In this document: positions 6,550 through 13,830 of the stretch, piece by piece
Layout: every line of letters begins with the position of its first letter
Position numbering within the stretch: the first letter of the stretch is position 1
Assembly: GCA_026993285.1 (NCBI GenBank)
Contig: JALWTZ010000346.1
Location: forward strand, 1 to 13,830
Length of the DNA stretch: 13,830 nucleotides
Source: Lysobacterales bacterium
GTDB taxonomy: Bacteria; Pseudomonadota; Gammaproteobacteria; Xanthomonadales; S139-57
Direction of reading: 5' to 3'
Program-made: the position numbers and the translations under genes
Notes under the pieces: generated by a model
What the model saw: only the letters and a program-made list of their open reading frames with translations
What the model was told of the DNA's origin: nothing
Database searches by the model: none

Positions 6550-8184
6550 TCAGGGGCAAGTATTGCTAAAGAAGCCTTGCGCACTCTGGATTTCCGCCGT
6601 ATTGGCCACACAAGTCAGGTTAAAACCACCGGAATTGGCGATCACATTGGCAGATGAGCCGCCATTCGAGGGCACCAGGCTGCTGTGGCGCAGCAACAAC
6701 GGTTGTTGAGTACCGGTCGTACTCCCCAGGTCCAGAATGCGCGCCGTTCCGGCTACATCCTCACTGCTCAACTGGCTATGGGAAATCACCGACGGGAATG
6801 TTGGAAAGACATTGGCATTGGCCAGTTGAACCGCTGATGTGGTCGCCATGATGTTGCTGTACTGGATCAGAATATCTGCACGGTTCAGCTTGATGCCTGC
6901 TTGGCCCGCGTAAACAAAGGCATGCTCAAAAAACAACAATATGGCATTACTGCTGGCGGGCTGGTAGATGGCATGTACAAACGGCGCATTGAAGTCATCA
7001 TGACTACTCTCGAAACTTACGCCATTTCCATCTACACGCACCAGCGCACTGTTACCTGGGTTATCGCTGTAGAGCTGACTGTCATAACGCATATTACGGG
7101 ATTCCACATCCCATTCCGCCACATCCAGCGCATAGCCTTCCACAGGGTTTGTACCCCCATTGGCGTCCAGATTAAGGAAAGCATCTTCCAGATGCATGGT
7201 GCTTCCGCCCTGTGGTGTTTGCGGCATGGCCCGCAGCACGGCAAAGCCGGTATAGGTTGGCGTGCCAGAGACATTCATGTCCAGTCTGGCTCGGTACAAA
7301 TTGGCCGTGCCGTCCACATCCACCAGATAGTTTGAACCAGCCGGGCCATACCAATCGATCCGCAGATCCTGCAAGGTCAGATCGACGGTGGAAGAAATCA
7401 CCGTGGTCATGCTGGTAGGGCTGGTGCTGCTGCCGGCTGTGATCCGGGTAGCACCCAGGCCCGCACCCTGGATGATGACTTCGGTATTACCACCGATGCT
7501 CAGGGTGACATCCGGCAAGGTGAAATTGCCCGCACCCATGTGAATCATGCAGGGTTTGGTGCTATCCGTACACCAGTTGGCCATGTCCGCTACCGCGTTG
7601 TGCAGGCTGGTGTACTGTCCCGGCGCACCGTCCACGGTAACCGTGGCCACATTGGTGGTGGTGTAGGGGCCATGAACTGCCGCACAGCTGACCGTACCAT
7701 CCGCATTGACTGCTGTCATGGCCGTATTGGCCGCGCAGCTACCGCTGACCCGCAACTGTACCTGGGTATTGTCTACCTTGGCGGCAGTCACCACGCCATC
7801 CGGAATGTTGAAAGCCATCTCGGCGTACTGGCTTTGTGGCGCAAGCTGCACTTGTGTGCGCCCGCTGAGAGTGGTCAGCGCACCGCCGGCAGGGCCGGCG
7901 GCAATTTCCAGCCAGACCGGGCCGGCACCGAACACATCACCGGCATCCACCACCAGGGCAAATTCGCCCTGCTCCACATTGACCCCCGGAATCAACTGGG
8001 AGCCCAGCAGGTTACCGCCGGTTTCAGCATCGTAGACATAGACAAAAAAATCGTAGCTGCCATTGGCAAACTGGCCAGACAGCTCCAGCTTGCCCTGAAA
8101 ACTGAACCGGGTATCCGGCACCTGTGCCAGCGCGGTTTGGATGCCCGCCACCAAAAGCAGCAGGAAAAACCAGGATTTGTTCAT
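6550..8184 (-). CDS. Exported beta-helix (pectin-lyase-fold) surface protein, function unknown
   Basis: A 544-aa protein with a signal peptide (MNKSWFFLLLLVAGIQTALA, cleaved near residue 20). Residues about 26-122 form a beta-rich module of the FQGKLELSG...ANGSYDFFVYVYDAETGG...WLEI type seen at the N-terminus of many secreted proteins. Residues 140-167 hold LRVSGSC...NADGTVSC, a short motif common in surface and tail-fibre-like proteins. From about 180 to 520 runs a right-handed beta-helix-like region (for example MIHMGAGNFTLPDVTLSIGGN, then IIQGAGLGATRI). Six cysteines fall in three close pairs (150/167, 205/212, 525/543), probable disulfides. No catalytic lyase residues could be assigned, so adhesion or structural use is as likely as polysaccharide binding. 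Start: ATG at 8182-8184 behind AGGAG, directly before the signal peptide. It lies 59 bp after the 86-aa gene and is probably co-transcribed with it. Confidence 0.8.
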   Translation of the reverse strand: MNKSWFFLLLLVAGIQTALAQVPDTRFSFQGKLELSGQFANGSYDFFVYVYDAETGGNLLGSQLIPGVNVEQGEFALVVDAGDVFGAGPVWLEIAAGPAGGALTTLSGRTQVQLAPQSQYAEMAFNIPDGVVTAAKVDNTQVQLRVSGSCAANTAMTAVNADGTVSCAAVHGPYTTTNVATVTVDGAPGQYTSLHNAVADMANWCTDSTKPCMIHMGAGNFTLPDVTLSIGGNTEVIIQGAGLGATRITAGSSTSPTSMTTVISSTVDLTLQDLRIDWYGPAGSNYLVDVDGTANLYRARLDMNVSGTPTYTGFAVLRAMPQTPQGGSTMHLEDAFLNLDANGGTNPVEGYALDVAEWDVESRNMRYDSQLYSDNPGNSALVRVDGNGVSFESSHDDFNAPFVHAIYQPASSNAILLFFEHAFVYAGQAGIKLNRADILIQYSNIMATTSAVQLANANVFPTFPSVISHSQLSSEDVAGTARILDLGSTTGTQQPLLLRHSSLVPSNGGSSANVIANSGGFNLTCVANTAEIQSAQGFFSNTCP

Positions 8185-8243
8185 TGCTATTCTCCTTCTT
8201 TTCATTTCAAGTCAGTACCGGACAACGCCATGGAATATGCGCC

Positions 8244-8504
8244 CTATTCCAAACTGTTACGAAAAACCAGGTCCGGATCGGCATCAGGCCCCCAGTAACC
8301 GGTTTGCAGGCGGTATTCGCCGCCCTTGAGGGTTTTGGGGTCGGCATTGGCCTGCCCCACGGTAAACCGCAGGCGCATGCTGTTGTCGCTGCTACTGAGC
8401 GTGCCGCCACCATTGGCCACCACCACGCGGGTCAGGCGATCCTGGGCATGGGCCACTGTCAGCAACAACCCCAGTGTCAGACAGCAGAAAATTTTTCGAA
8501 TCAT
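8244..8504 (-). CDS. Small exported protein with GGG...GQ...GGxYxLxxGxW motif
   Basis: An 86-aa protein. The signal peptide is MIRKIFCCLTLGLLLTVAHA, cleaved near residue 20; the two cysteines are too early for a lipobox. The mature part of about 66 residues contains GGGTLSSSDNSMRLRFTVGQ and, further on, LKGGEYRLQTGYWGP. This resembles a short beta-sandwich-like segment (GGG..s..y.l..t.GQ...g.l.gg.y.l..GFW) often found near the ends of bacterial extracellular proteins. Here it stands almost alone. Start: ATG at 8502-8504 with AGGAG 5 nt upstream; the frame opens 12 codons earlier but those add no signal features. It precedes the beta-helix gene on the same strand, so the two products may act together at the cell surface. 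Molecular function is unknown. Confidence 0.75.
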   Translation of the reverse strand: MIRKIFCCLTLGLLLTVAHAQDRLTRVVVANGGGTLSSSDNSMRLRFTVGQANADPKTLKGGEYRLQTGYWGPDADPDLVFRNSLE

Positions 8505-8579
8505 CACGGCTCCTGATCGGTTCGAGAACAGGACCACCATACCGGATGATTGGGAGATAAAGGGAAAGGAAAAGATGAT

Positions 8580-8591
8580 GAAAATATTTTC
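8580..8591. promoter_or_regulatory. AT-rich 12-bp palindrome GAAAATATTTTC
   Basis: A perfect palindrome in the most AT-rich stretch of block B (about 8575-8610). It lies 76 bp upstream of the small exported gene and just past the regulator gene. It could be an operator or part of a promoter for the exported-protein pair. I could not fit a convincing -35/-10 pair around it. Confidence 0.3.
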
Positions 8592-8611
8592 TTTAATAAA
8601 ATCAATGCGCT

Positions 8612-8652
8612 AAAAAGCAGCCAGAACTACCAGAGTAGGACAAGAAGTTCTG
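8612..8652 (-). terminator. Possible weak terminator after the ToxR/CadC-like gene
   Basis: CAGAAC (8622-8627) and GTTCTG (8647-8652) form a 6-bp stem with a 19-nt loop that contains a further CTAC/GTAG pairing. On the minus transcript it is followed after five bases by TTTTT. It begins 2 nt past the stop codon. The stem is short, so termination may be partial. Confidence 0.35.
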
Positions 8653-8654
8653 AA

Positions 8655-10421
8655 TCAGAGCAGGTTGGTTTCAAAAAAGGCCTGTTCACAGGCTGTACAC
8701 TGAAAGCCCTGGGCACGGGCACGCAAGCGCCATTTGCGTGAAAGTGCCGGATCTCCGGCCAGATCGGCCAGTACGGCCATCAGCAGCATCTGCTCGCCAT
8801 CCAGTACCGGCCACTGCTGATCCACCAGCTGCAATTGCCGCAAGCGGGACTGTGCCAGCGCTGGATCCTGTTGAACCACCGCTGCCAATATGTCGGCAAA
8901 CATACCCAGGCGGTCGTGGGCATCCATACCCTGCAATTGCACCAGTGTTTGCTGTAATTCTTCACCCAAACCCAACTGCCATTGGGCCCAGGCCTTGAGC
9001 AATAGTATATGGCTGGATTGCTGATAGGGACTGTGAGCCAGCAGCCCCTCCCAGTCCTGAAGCCAGAAAAAGACCGAAGGGGTGTCGCCCACTTCCACTT
9101 GCAACAGCAGTGGATCACGGGCCACGGCCTGTTGCACCATGGCCAGACTGCCTTGCAGATCCCCTACATAAGTCAGTACGTAGGACAGCGCAAACTCCAG
9201 CGAAGGATCATCCGGCTGCTGCACCATCACTTCCCGTAGCAGGGCCACGGCTTCCGGTGCTCGTCCCAATGCTGCAAGCAAACTGCTTTTCAGATTGAGG
9301 GCGTAACTGTGATAGGGGTCCGATTGCAAAACCCGTTCTGTCTGCGCCAGTGCCTTTTCCACATAGTCCCTGCCCTGGCCACAACTCCAGACCTGGGCAA
9401 AATAGGCTTCAGCCAGGCCCAGGCGGGCATCCTCGAAATCCGGGCTGCGCTCTACCGCCGTTTCCAGCAGACCGATGTAGCGGCTGTCACTACAGTCCAC
9501 CGCCTGCATGCTGCCCACGGCTTTCAGATAAAGATTGAAACTTTCCAGATCACCCGCCTGTTTCTCGAAGGGCAACAGGCCCAGCAGACCCAACACCAGT
9601 GGATGCAGTTGCTCCACAAAGGAGGCCCGGGCGGCATTGGCCAACTGTTCGTCCAACAGCGGGCTGGGTAAGGAGACCATACCCAGATCGAAATGCTGCC
9701 AGCCCACATCAATACGCTTGTGCAGCCAAACATGGAGATGGTCTTCCGTATCGCTGTTTTCTTCCTGCAGCACCGGTTCAATCAACACCACCGGCAGCTG
9801 GGTGGCATCCACCTGTTCCAGCCAGGTGTCGAAGTTCTGCCCGTCCCTGGCCCGGGCTTGCGACAATTGCAGTTGTGGGTCCTGCTCCAGCCCCAGCAAC
9901 AGTGCCTGATTGATACTGTAAGCCAGCAAACGCTCGCTTTCTCCCTCGTGGCGCGCCTGTACCGGCATGAGCCCCACGCTATAGTCGGCCACCGGTTCCG
10001 CAGGCTTGGAGAACAACTCGGCAAAGACCATCAGCCCCACGGCCAGTACAGCCAGAATGGGCGCCAGCCAGCGCATGGAGGTTTTATGCGTCAAGACCTG
10101 TGGTGTGCGCGAGATGGCATGCACCGGTGGGTGCGCTTCCAGGCGGTAGCCCTTGCGGTGCACGGTGCGAATGGTTACATCATCATCGTCACGGAACCGA
10201 TTACGAATGACGAAAATCACCCGGTTGATGGTCTGGTCCGTAACTTCCTGACGAGGCCAGCCTGCTTCCGCCAGCTCGGCACGGCTGACCACCCTGTCCG
10301 CATGCGTGACAAGGTGGGTCAGGACAGCCATGGCTTTCGGCTCAAGGTCCTGTTTCTGCCCGTTCCGGCTCAGGGCATGGGCATCCGTATCCAGCACCCA
10401 TTGCCCAAATGCATAGCGCAT
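8655..10421 (-). CDS. ToxR/CadC-like transmembrane winged-helix regulator with TPR-like periplasmic domain
   Basis: A 588-aa protein. Residues 1-96 are an OmpR/ToxR-type winged helix (FGQWVLDTDAHALSRNG, LEPKAMAVLTHLV, VSRAELAEAGWP, then TIRTVHRKGYRL at 85-94). There is no receiver domain. A single span at about 117-136 (MRWLAPILAVLAVGLMVFAE) places the rest in the periplasm. From about 290 to 560 the sequence is helical and TPR-like (for example AVGSMQAVD, ARLGLAEAYFAQV, ALNLKSSLLAALGRAPEAVALLREV). All four cysteines (310, 347, 575, 578) lie in the periplasmic part, the last two as CTAC ten residues from the end. CadC and ToxR regulators bind DNA while anchored in the inner membrane and sense periplasmic signals. 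The likely target is the exported-protein pair directly downstream; that is inference from position. The start ATG lacks a strong ribosome site (only GAAG upstream), but the winged helix begins right there. Confidence 0.88.
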   Translation of the reverse strand: MRYAFGQWVLDTDAHALSRNGQKQDLEPKAMAVLTHLVTHADRVVSRAELAEAGWPRQEVTDQTINRVIFVIRNRFRDDDDVTIRTVHRKGYRLEAHPPVHAISRTPQVLTHKTSMRWLAPILAVLAVGLMVFAELFSKPAEPVADYSVGLMPVQARHEGESERLLAYSINQALLLGLEQDPQLQLSQARARDGQNFDTWLEQVDATQLPVVLIEPVLQEENSDTEDHLHVWLHKRIDVGWQHFDLGMVSLPSPLLDEQLANAARASFVEQLHPLVLGLLGLLPFEKQAGDLESFNLYLKAVGSMQAVDCSDSRYIGLLETAVERSPDFEDARLGLAEAYFAQVWSCGQGRDYVEKALAQTERVLQSDPYHSYALNLKSSLLAALGRAPEAVALLREVMVQQPDDPSLEFALSYVLTYVGDLQGSLAMVQQAVARDPLLLQVEVGDTPSVFFWLQDWEGLLAHSPYQQSSHILLLKAWAQWQLGLGEELQQTLVQLQGMDAHDRLGMFADILAAVVQQDPALAQSRLRQLQLVDQQWPVLDGEQMLLMAVLADLAGDPALSRKWRLRARAQGFQCTACEQAFFETNLL

Positions 10422-10519
10422 GCGGTGACTTCAATTGTATGGAGGGTTGTTCATCATAGCGCTGACAACCGTTTTACTCTAGCGCCAGCATGACAGATGT
10501 TCCTGATTTTGTGCACCAG

Positions 10520-10547
10520 TCGGCACCCGCAATACTGCAGGTGCCGA
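10520..10547 (-). terminator. Hairpin after the BNR-protein gene, possible terminator without U-tract
   Basis: TCGGCACC (10520-10527) and GGTGCCGA (10540-10547) pair perfectly; after one mismatch a further GCA/TGC stem closes on a 4-nt loop. It lies 20 bp past the stop of the BNR gene. The sequence beyond it on the minus transcript is not U-rich, so it may be a 3' stabiliser or part of a Rho-dependent end. Confidence 0.4.
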
Positions 10548-10567
10548 TACTCTGTGCAGGTTTGGGG

Positions 10568-13500
10568 TCAGCGTGGCAGGCGGCCCGGCGTCCAGGGCGC
10601 GCCCAGCGCATCCAGTTGCTGTTCCAGCGGCTGGATACGCTGTTCGACCAATACCTTCAGCTTCTGCCGCACCGGCTGGAACAATTCAGCGGCAATCTTC
10701 ACCTGGTCGCGCATGGTCCGGGTGGGCAGGCTGGTGCTGTCCCACAGGCCGTAGACCACAGTCTGCACCCGGCCGATGATGCCCGGTGGCACCGCCTCAT
10801 TCAGCGCAGCCTTGACATCATCTCCGCGCAGGGCGCGCTTGAGTGCCCGCAATTCAGCACGAATGGCCCGGGCCTCCTGCTGCAACGCTTCGTTTTCTGC
10901 CGGTGTGGCATCCAGGGCCGCAATCAGATACCGCACCTTCTCCAGTTGTTCCTTCACACTGCGATCCGCGCCCAGCACGGCGCCCTGCAAACGGGCCACC
11001 TTGCGCTCAAAGGACAGCAGCGCCTTGCGGTCGCTTTCCTCGATGCCGGCCACCGGCAGGGCCCTGGCATGGAAGGTTTCCGGCTCGCTCAATGCCGTGA
11101 GCTGCCCGTTCTGGCGCAGGTAGAACCGCACGCTGTATTCCCCCGGGGCGGCCAATGGCCCACGGGGCACGCTCTGGTACTTGTTCTTGCGCTTGAAGGG
11201 CTTGATGCGCGCCGGGCTGGCCGGTGGATAGCGATGATCCCAGGCCAGGCGGTGGAAGCCCTTGCCGGCGGGTGCCTTCAACCGCCGTACCAGATGGCCC
11301 TCGACATCCCGCACCACGGCGATGATGGCCGGTTTCTCCTCGTCCTTTTCCTTTTTCAGCGCTTCCCAGCTGGGGTATGGGGTGTCCTTGCCGGCCTGCT
11401 TCAGCGGCTTTTCCTTTTCCTGGCGCTGTTGTTTCAGGCTCTTGGGCGGCTGGGCCACATAGTACTGGAACACGGCCCCGTAGGGCGGGTTGGGGGCGGT
11501 GAAAAAGGCTTCACCCTGATTGGATTTACCCTCCCCGCCCAGCGGGCTTTCAGGAATGAACATCCAGTTGTCCTTTACCGGGAACAGGGTCAAGGGCCGG
11601 TCATCCCATTGTGCCAGCGGCGTGCGCAAGGGGCTGTAGTCATCGAGAATATAGAAGCCGCGGCCAAAGGTGGCCAGCACCAGGTCGTTTTCCCGCCGCT
11701 GGATTTCCACGTCCCGCACGGCGATCACCGGCAGATTGCCCTTGAGGGCATGCCATTGCTTGCCGCCGTTCTGGCTGAAGTACAGGCCGAACTCCGTACC
11801 CACAAACAGCAGCTCGGGCTGTACATGATCCTGGGCGATGCTGTGCACCGAGCCACGCTGTGGCAGGTTGCCCACGATGGACTTGAAATGGCGGCCCCGG
11901 TCATGGCTGACCATCAGATAGGGCTTGAAATCCCCTTTCTTGTGGTTGCGGAAGGCCACATAGACGGTATCCGGGTCGTGCAGGGAAGCGGCAATATCGG
12001 CCACATAGCTCATTTCCGGCACGCCCTTGATCTTTTCCAGCCGGCGCCAGTGCTTGCCGCCATCCTCGCTCACCGAGAATACGCCATCGTCGCTGCCCGC
12101 GTAGAGCAGGCCTTCCACCAGCGGGGATTCATCCAGGGCGAACAGATTGCCGAAATGGGAGGTGGAGGCATTCTTGGCCACGGTATCCACCGACCAGATC
12201 CGCCCCATCACCTTGAGCTGGTTGCGGTCCAGGTTGCGGGTCAGATCCGGGCTGACCGCCTGCCAGCTGTTGCCCTGGTCATCGGAACGGAACAGGATGT
12301 TGGCCCCGAAGTACAGGCGCTTGTGGTTGTGCGGGCTGATGATCAGCGGGGAATCCCAGTTCCAGCGCAAGGCCGGCTCGCCCTTGCCTTCCTGGGGCTG
12401 AATGCCGATTTTCTCGCCGGTACGGCGGTCATGGCGCACCAGCACGCCGTATTGCAGCTGGGAATAGACGATATTGGGGTCTTTCGGGTCGATCTGCGTC
12501 TTGAAGCCGTCACCGCCCAGGGTAATGAACCAGTCGCTGTTGCGAATGCCATGCTCGGTGGCGGTGCGTACCGGCCCACCGATGGAATTGTTGTCCTGGG
12601 TACCGCCATAGACGTTATAGAAGGGGAAGGCATTGTCCGGCGTGCCCCGGTAGAACTGCACCGTGGGCAGGTTGGCATAAAAGCGCCAGGCCTGGCCCCT
12701 ATCCCAGGTTTCATACAAGCCCCCGTCGCAACCCACCAGCAGGTGATCGGTGTTGTTCGGGTCGATCCACAGCGCGTGGTTGTCCACGTGCTTGAAATCC
12801 TCATTGAAGGTGTAGAAATGCTTGCCGCCGTCATCCGTGGCATGGAGGAAGGTGTCCATGGAATACACCCGGTCTTCCCGCTTGGGGTCGGCAAAAATCT
12901 CGTTGTAATACTGCGGGCTGGAACTCATGTAGCCGCTCATCTTCTTCCAGCTGGCCCCGCCGTTGGTGGAACGGTAAAAGCCGTTCTCCTCGCCCAGGGC
13001 CTCGATGATGGCATAAACGGTTTTCGGCGCCACCGGCGAAACCGCCAGGCCGATCTTGCCCATGTCCCCCTTGGGCAGGCCGCGCTTGAGTTTCTTCCAG
13101 CTCTTGCCCGCGTCGGTGGACTTGTAGATGCCGGATTCCGGCCCGCCGTCGATCAGCACCCAGGTATGCCGGCGGCGCTGGTAGGCCGAGGCATAGAGCA
13201 CATCCGGGTTTCCCGGCTCGAACACCACCTCGTTGATGCCGGTCTTGTCGCTGATTTCCAGAATCTTTTCCCAGTTCTTGCCGCCGTCCGTGCTCTTGTA
13301 CAGCCCGCGGTCGCCACCATCGCGCCACAGCGGGCCCTGTGCGGCCACATAGATCACATTGGAATCCCGCGGGTCCACCAGAATCTTGCCGATGTGCTCG
13401 CTGTCCTTCAGCCCCATGTTTTGCCAGGTTTCCCCGCCATCGGTGCTCTTGTACACGCCATCGCCGTAGGAAACGCTGCGCTGGGAGTTGTTCTCCCCCG

Positions 13501-13819
13501 TGCCCACCCAGACGGTCATGGGGTCGTTGGGGTCCAGCGTCACCACGCCGATGGAATAGCTGCCCTGGCGGTCGAACACCGGCTTCCAGCTTATACCGTG
13601 ATCCCGCGTGCGCCAGACACCGCCGGAAGCAAAGGCCAGCCAGATCTCCGCCGGGTTTTCCGGGTTCACCGCCAGATCCGCGATGCGGCCGGAGGTGATG
13701 GCCGGGCCGATGCCCCGCAGGCTCATGCCATCCAGGGCCGGGCCCTTGGCTTTCTCGCTGGCGGCCACGGCCGGCAGGGACAACATCAACGACAACAAAA
13801 CAATGACAACACGACGCAT
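10568..13819 (-). CDS. Secreted BNR/sortilin-type beta-propeller protein (Asp-box repeats)
   Basis: A 1083-aa protein with a signal peptide (about 1-20, ending PAVAA). Eleven Asp-box-like motifs (S/T-x-D-x-G-x-x-W/F) can be read at about residues 69-78, 123-132, 174-183, 232-241, 282-291, 326-335, 369-378, 510-519, 581-591, 637-645 and 680-689. They imply one large or two stacked beta-propellers of the Vps10/sortilin or glycosyl-hydrolase BNR type. Databases often call such proteins 'glycosyl hydrolase', but Asp boxes are structural turns and no catalytic set is recognisable, so enzyme activity is unproven. After about 730 the sequence changes: a Lys/Glu/Gln-rich segment (about 793-829), a beta-rich part with VVRDVEGHLVRRLKAPAG and LAWDHRY, then a helical, charged C-terminus (about 925-1070). 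The protein should be periplasmic or extracellular. The whole gene is present, with 11 bp upstream in the window; no clear ribosome site is visible in that remnant. Confidence 0.85.
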   Translation of the reverse strand: MRRVVIVLLSLMLSLPAVAASEKAKGPALDGMSLRGIGPAITSGRIADLAVNPENPAEIWLAFASGGVWRTRDHGISWKPVFDRQGSYSIGVVTLDPNDPMTVWVGTGENNSQRSVSYGDGVYKSTDGGETWQNMGLKDSEHIGKILVDPRDSNVIYVAAQGPLWRDGGDRGLYKSTDGGKNWEKILEISDKTGINEVVFEPGNPDVLYASAYQRRRHTWVLIDGGPESGIYKSTDAGKSWKKLKRGLPKGDMGKIGLAVSPVAPKTVYAIIEALGEENGFYRSTNGGASWKKMSGYMSSSPQYYNEIFADPKREDRVYSMDTFLHATDDGGKHFYTFNEDFKHVDNHALWIDPNNTDHLLVGCDGGLYETWDRGQAWRFYANLPTVQFYRGTPDNAFPFYNVYGGTQDNNSIGGPVRTATEHGIRNSDWFITLGGDGFKTQIDPKDPNIVYSQLQYGVLVRHDRRTGEKIGIQPQEGKGEPALRWNWDSPLIISPHNHKRLYFGANILFRSDDQGNSWQAVSPDLTRNLDRNQLKVMGRIWSVDTVAKNASTSHFGNLFALDESPLVEGLLYAGSDDGVFSVSEDGGKHWRRLEKIKGVPEMSYVADIAASLHDPDTVYVAFRNHKKGDFKPYLMVSHDRGRHFKSIVGNLPQRGSVHSIAQDHVQPELLFVGTEFGLYFSQNGGKQWHALKGNLPVIAVRDVEIQRRENDLVLATFGRGFYILDDYSPLRTPLAQWDDRPLTLFPVKDNWMFIPESPLGGEGKSNQGEAFFTAPNPPYGAVFQYYVAQPPKSLKQQRQEKEKPLKQAGKDTPYPSWEALKKEKDEEKPAIIAVVRDVEGHLVRRLKAPAGKGFHRLAWDHRYPPASPARIKPFKRKNKYQSVPRGPLAAPGEYSVRFYLRQNGQLTALSEPETFHARALPVAGIEESDRKALLSFERKVARLQGAVLGADRSVKEQLEKVRYLIAALDATPAENEALQQEARAIRAELRALKRALRGDDVKAALNEAVPPGIIGRVQTVVYGLWDSTSLPTRTMRDQVKIAAELFQPVRQKLKVLVEQRIQPLEQQLDALGAPWTPGRLPR

Positions 13820-13830
13820 GGGGCAGGCTC

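Noticed and set aside
10434..10439. TACAAT as a -10 element for the CadC-like gene
   Set aside because: It would place the start about 6 nt before the ATG and no -35 is found at 16-18 bp (TTGTCA is 23 bp away). Too weak to list.

Overview
The window is a compact, GC-rich, protein-coding segment. All ten recognisable genes lie on the minus strand, so the order of transcription runs from high to low coordinates. The gene content (a TtpC/ExbB/ExbD TonB energiser set with a DUF3450 protein, a NasA-type nitrate transporter followed by a PP2C-kinase fusion, and a ToxR/CadC-like membrane regulator) suggests a gammaproteobacterium. It is plausibly a marine or free-living one related to Pseudomonas, Marinobacter or Alcanivorax. 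Genus assignment is inference; no rRNA or other marker gene is present. No tRNA, IS element, CRISPR array or phage gene was seen.

Layout, in transcription order. (A) 13819-10568: a large secreted beta-propeller protein with about eleven Asp-box (BNR/sortilin-type) repeats, followed by a hairpin. (B) 10421-6550: a surface or secretion locus. A ToxR/CadC-like regulator (cytoplasmic winged helix, one membrane span, TPR-like periplasmic part ending in CxxC) is followed by two exported proteins that look co-transcribed: an 86-aa GGG...GQ...GGxYxLxxGxW protein and a 544-aa beta-helix protein. A strong intrinsic terminator closes this block. (C) 6352-3107: nasA (nitrate/nitrite MFS transporter) and a bifunctional PP2C phosphatase/Ser-Thr kinase, the arrangement I recall from the Pseudomonas nas region. 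A close match to a sigma-54 promoter lies directly upstream of nasA. The palindromic terminator of block B also matches an NtrC enhancer site at about -150. (D) 2786-1: a TonB-system operon of DUF3450 protein, TtpC-like large ExbB, short ExbB and ExbD (cut by the window edge), very tightly packed. A roughly 320-bp leader/promoter region in front of it holds a candidate promoter and two inverted repeats.

How the parts fit: block C imports nitrate for assimilation under apparent nitrogen control, with a signalling enzyme in the same transcript. Block D converts proton-motive force into outer-membrane transport energy. Block B looks like a locally regulated pair of surface or extracellular proteins whose function is not known. 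No entirely new system is evident. The items most worth checking are the dual terminator/NtrC palindrome, the PP2C-kinase with altered motifs in both domains, and the regulator plus exported-protein locus.
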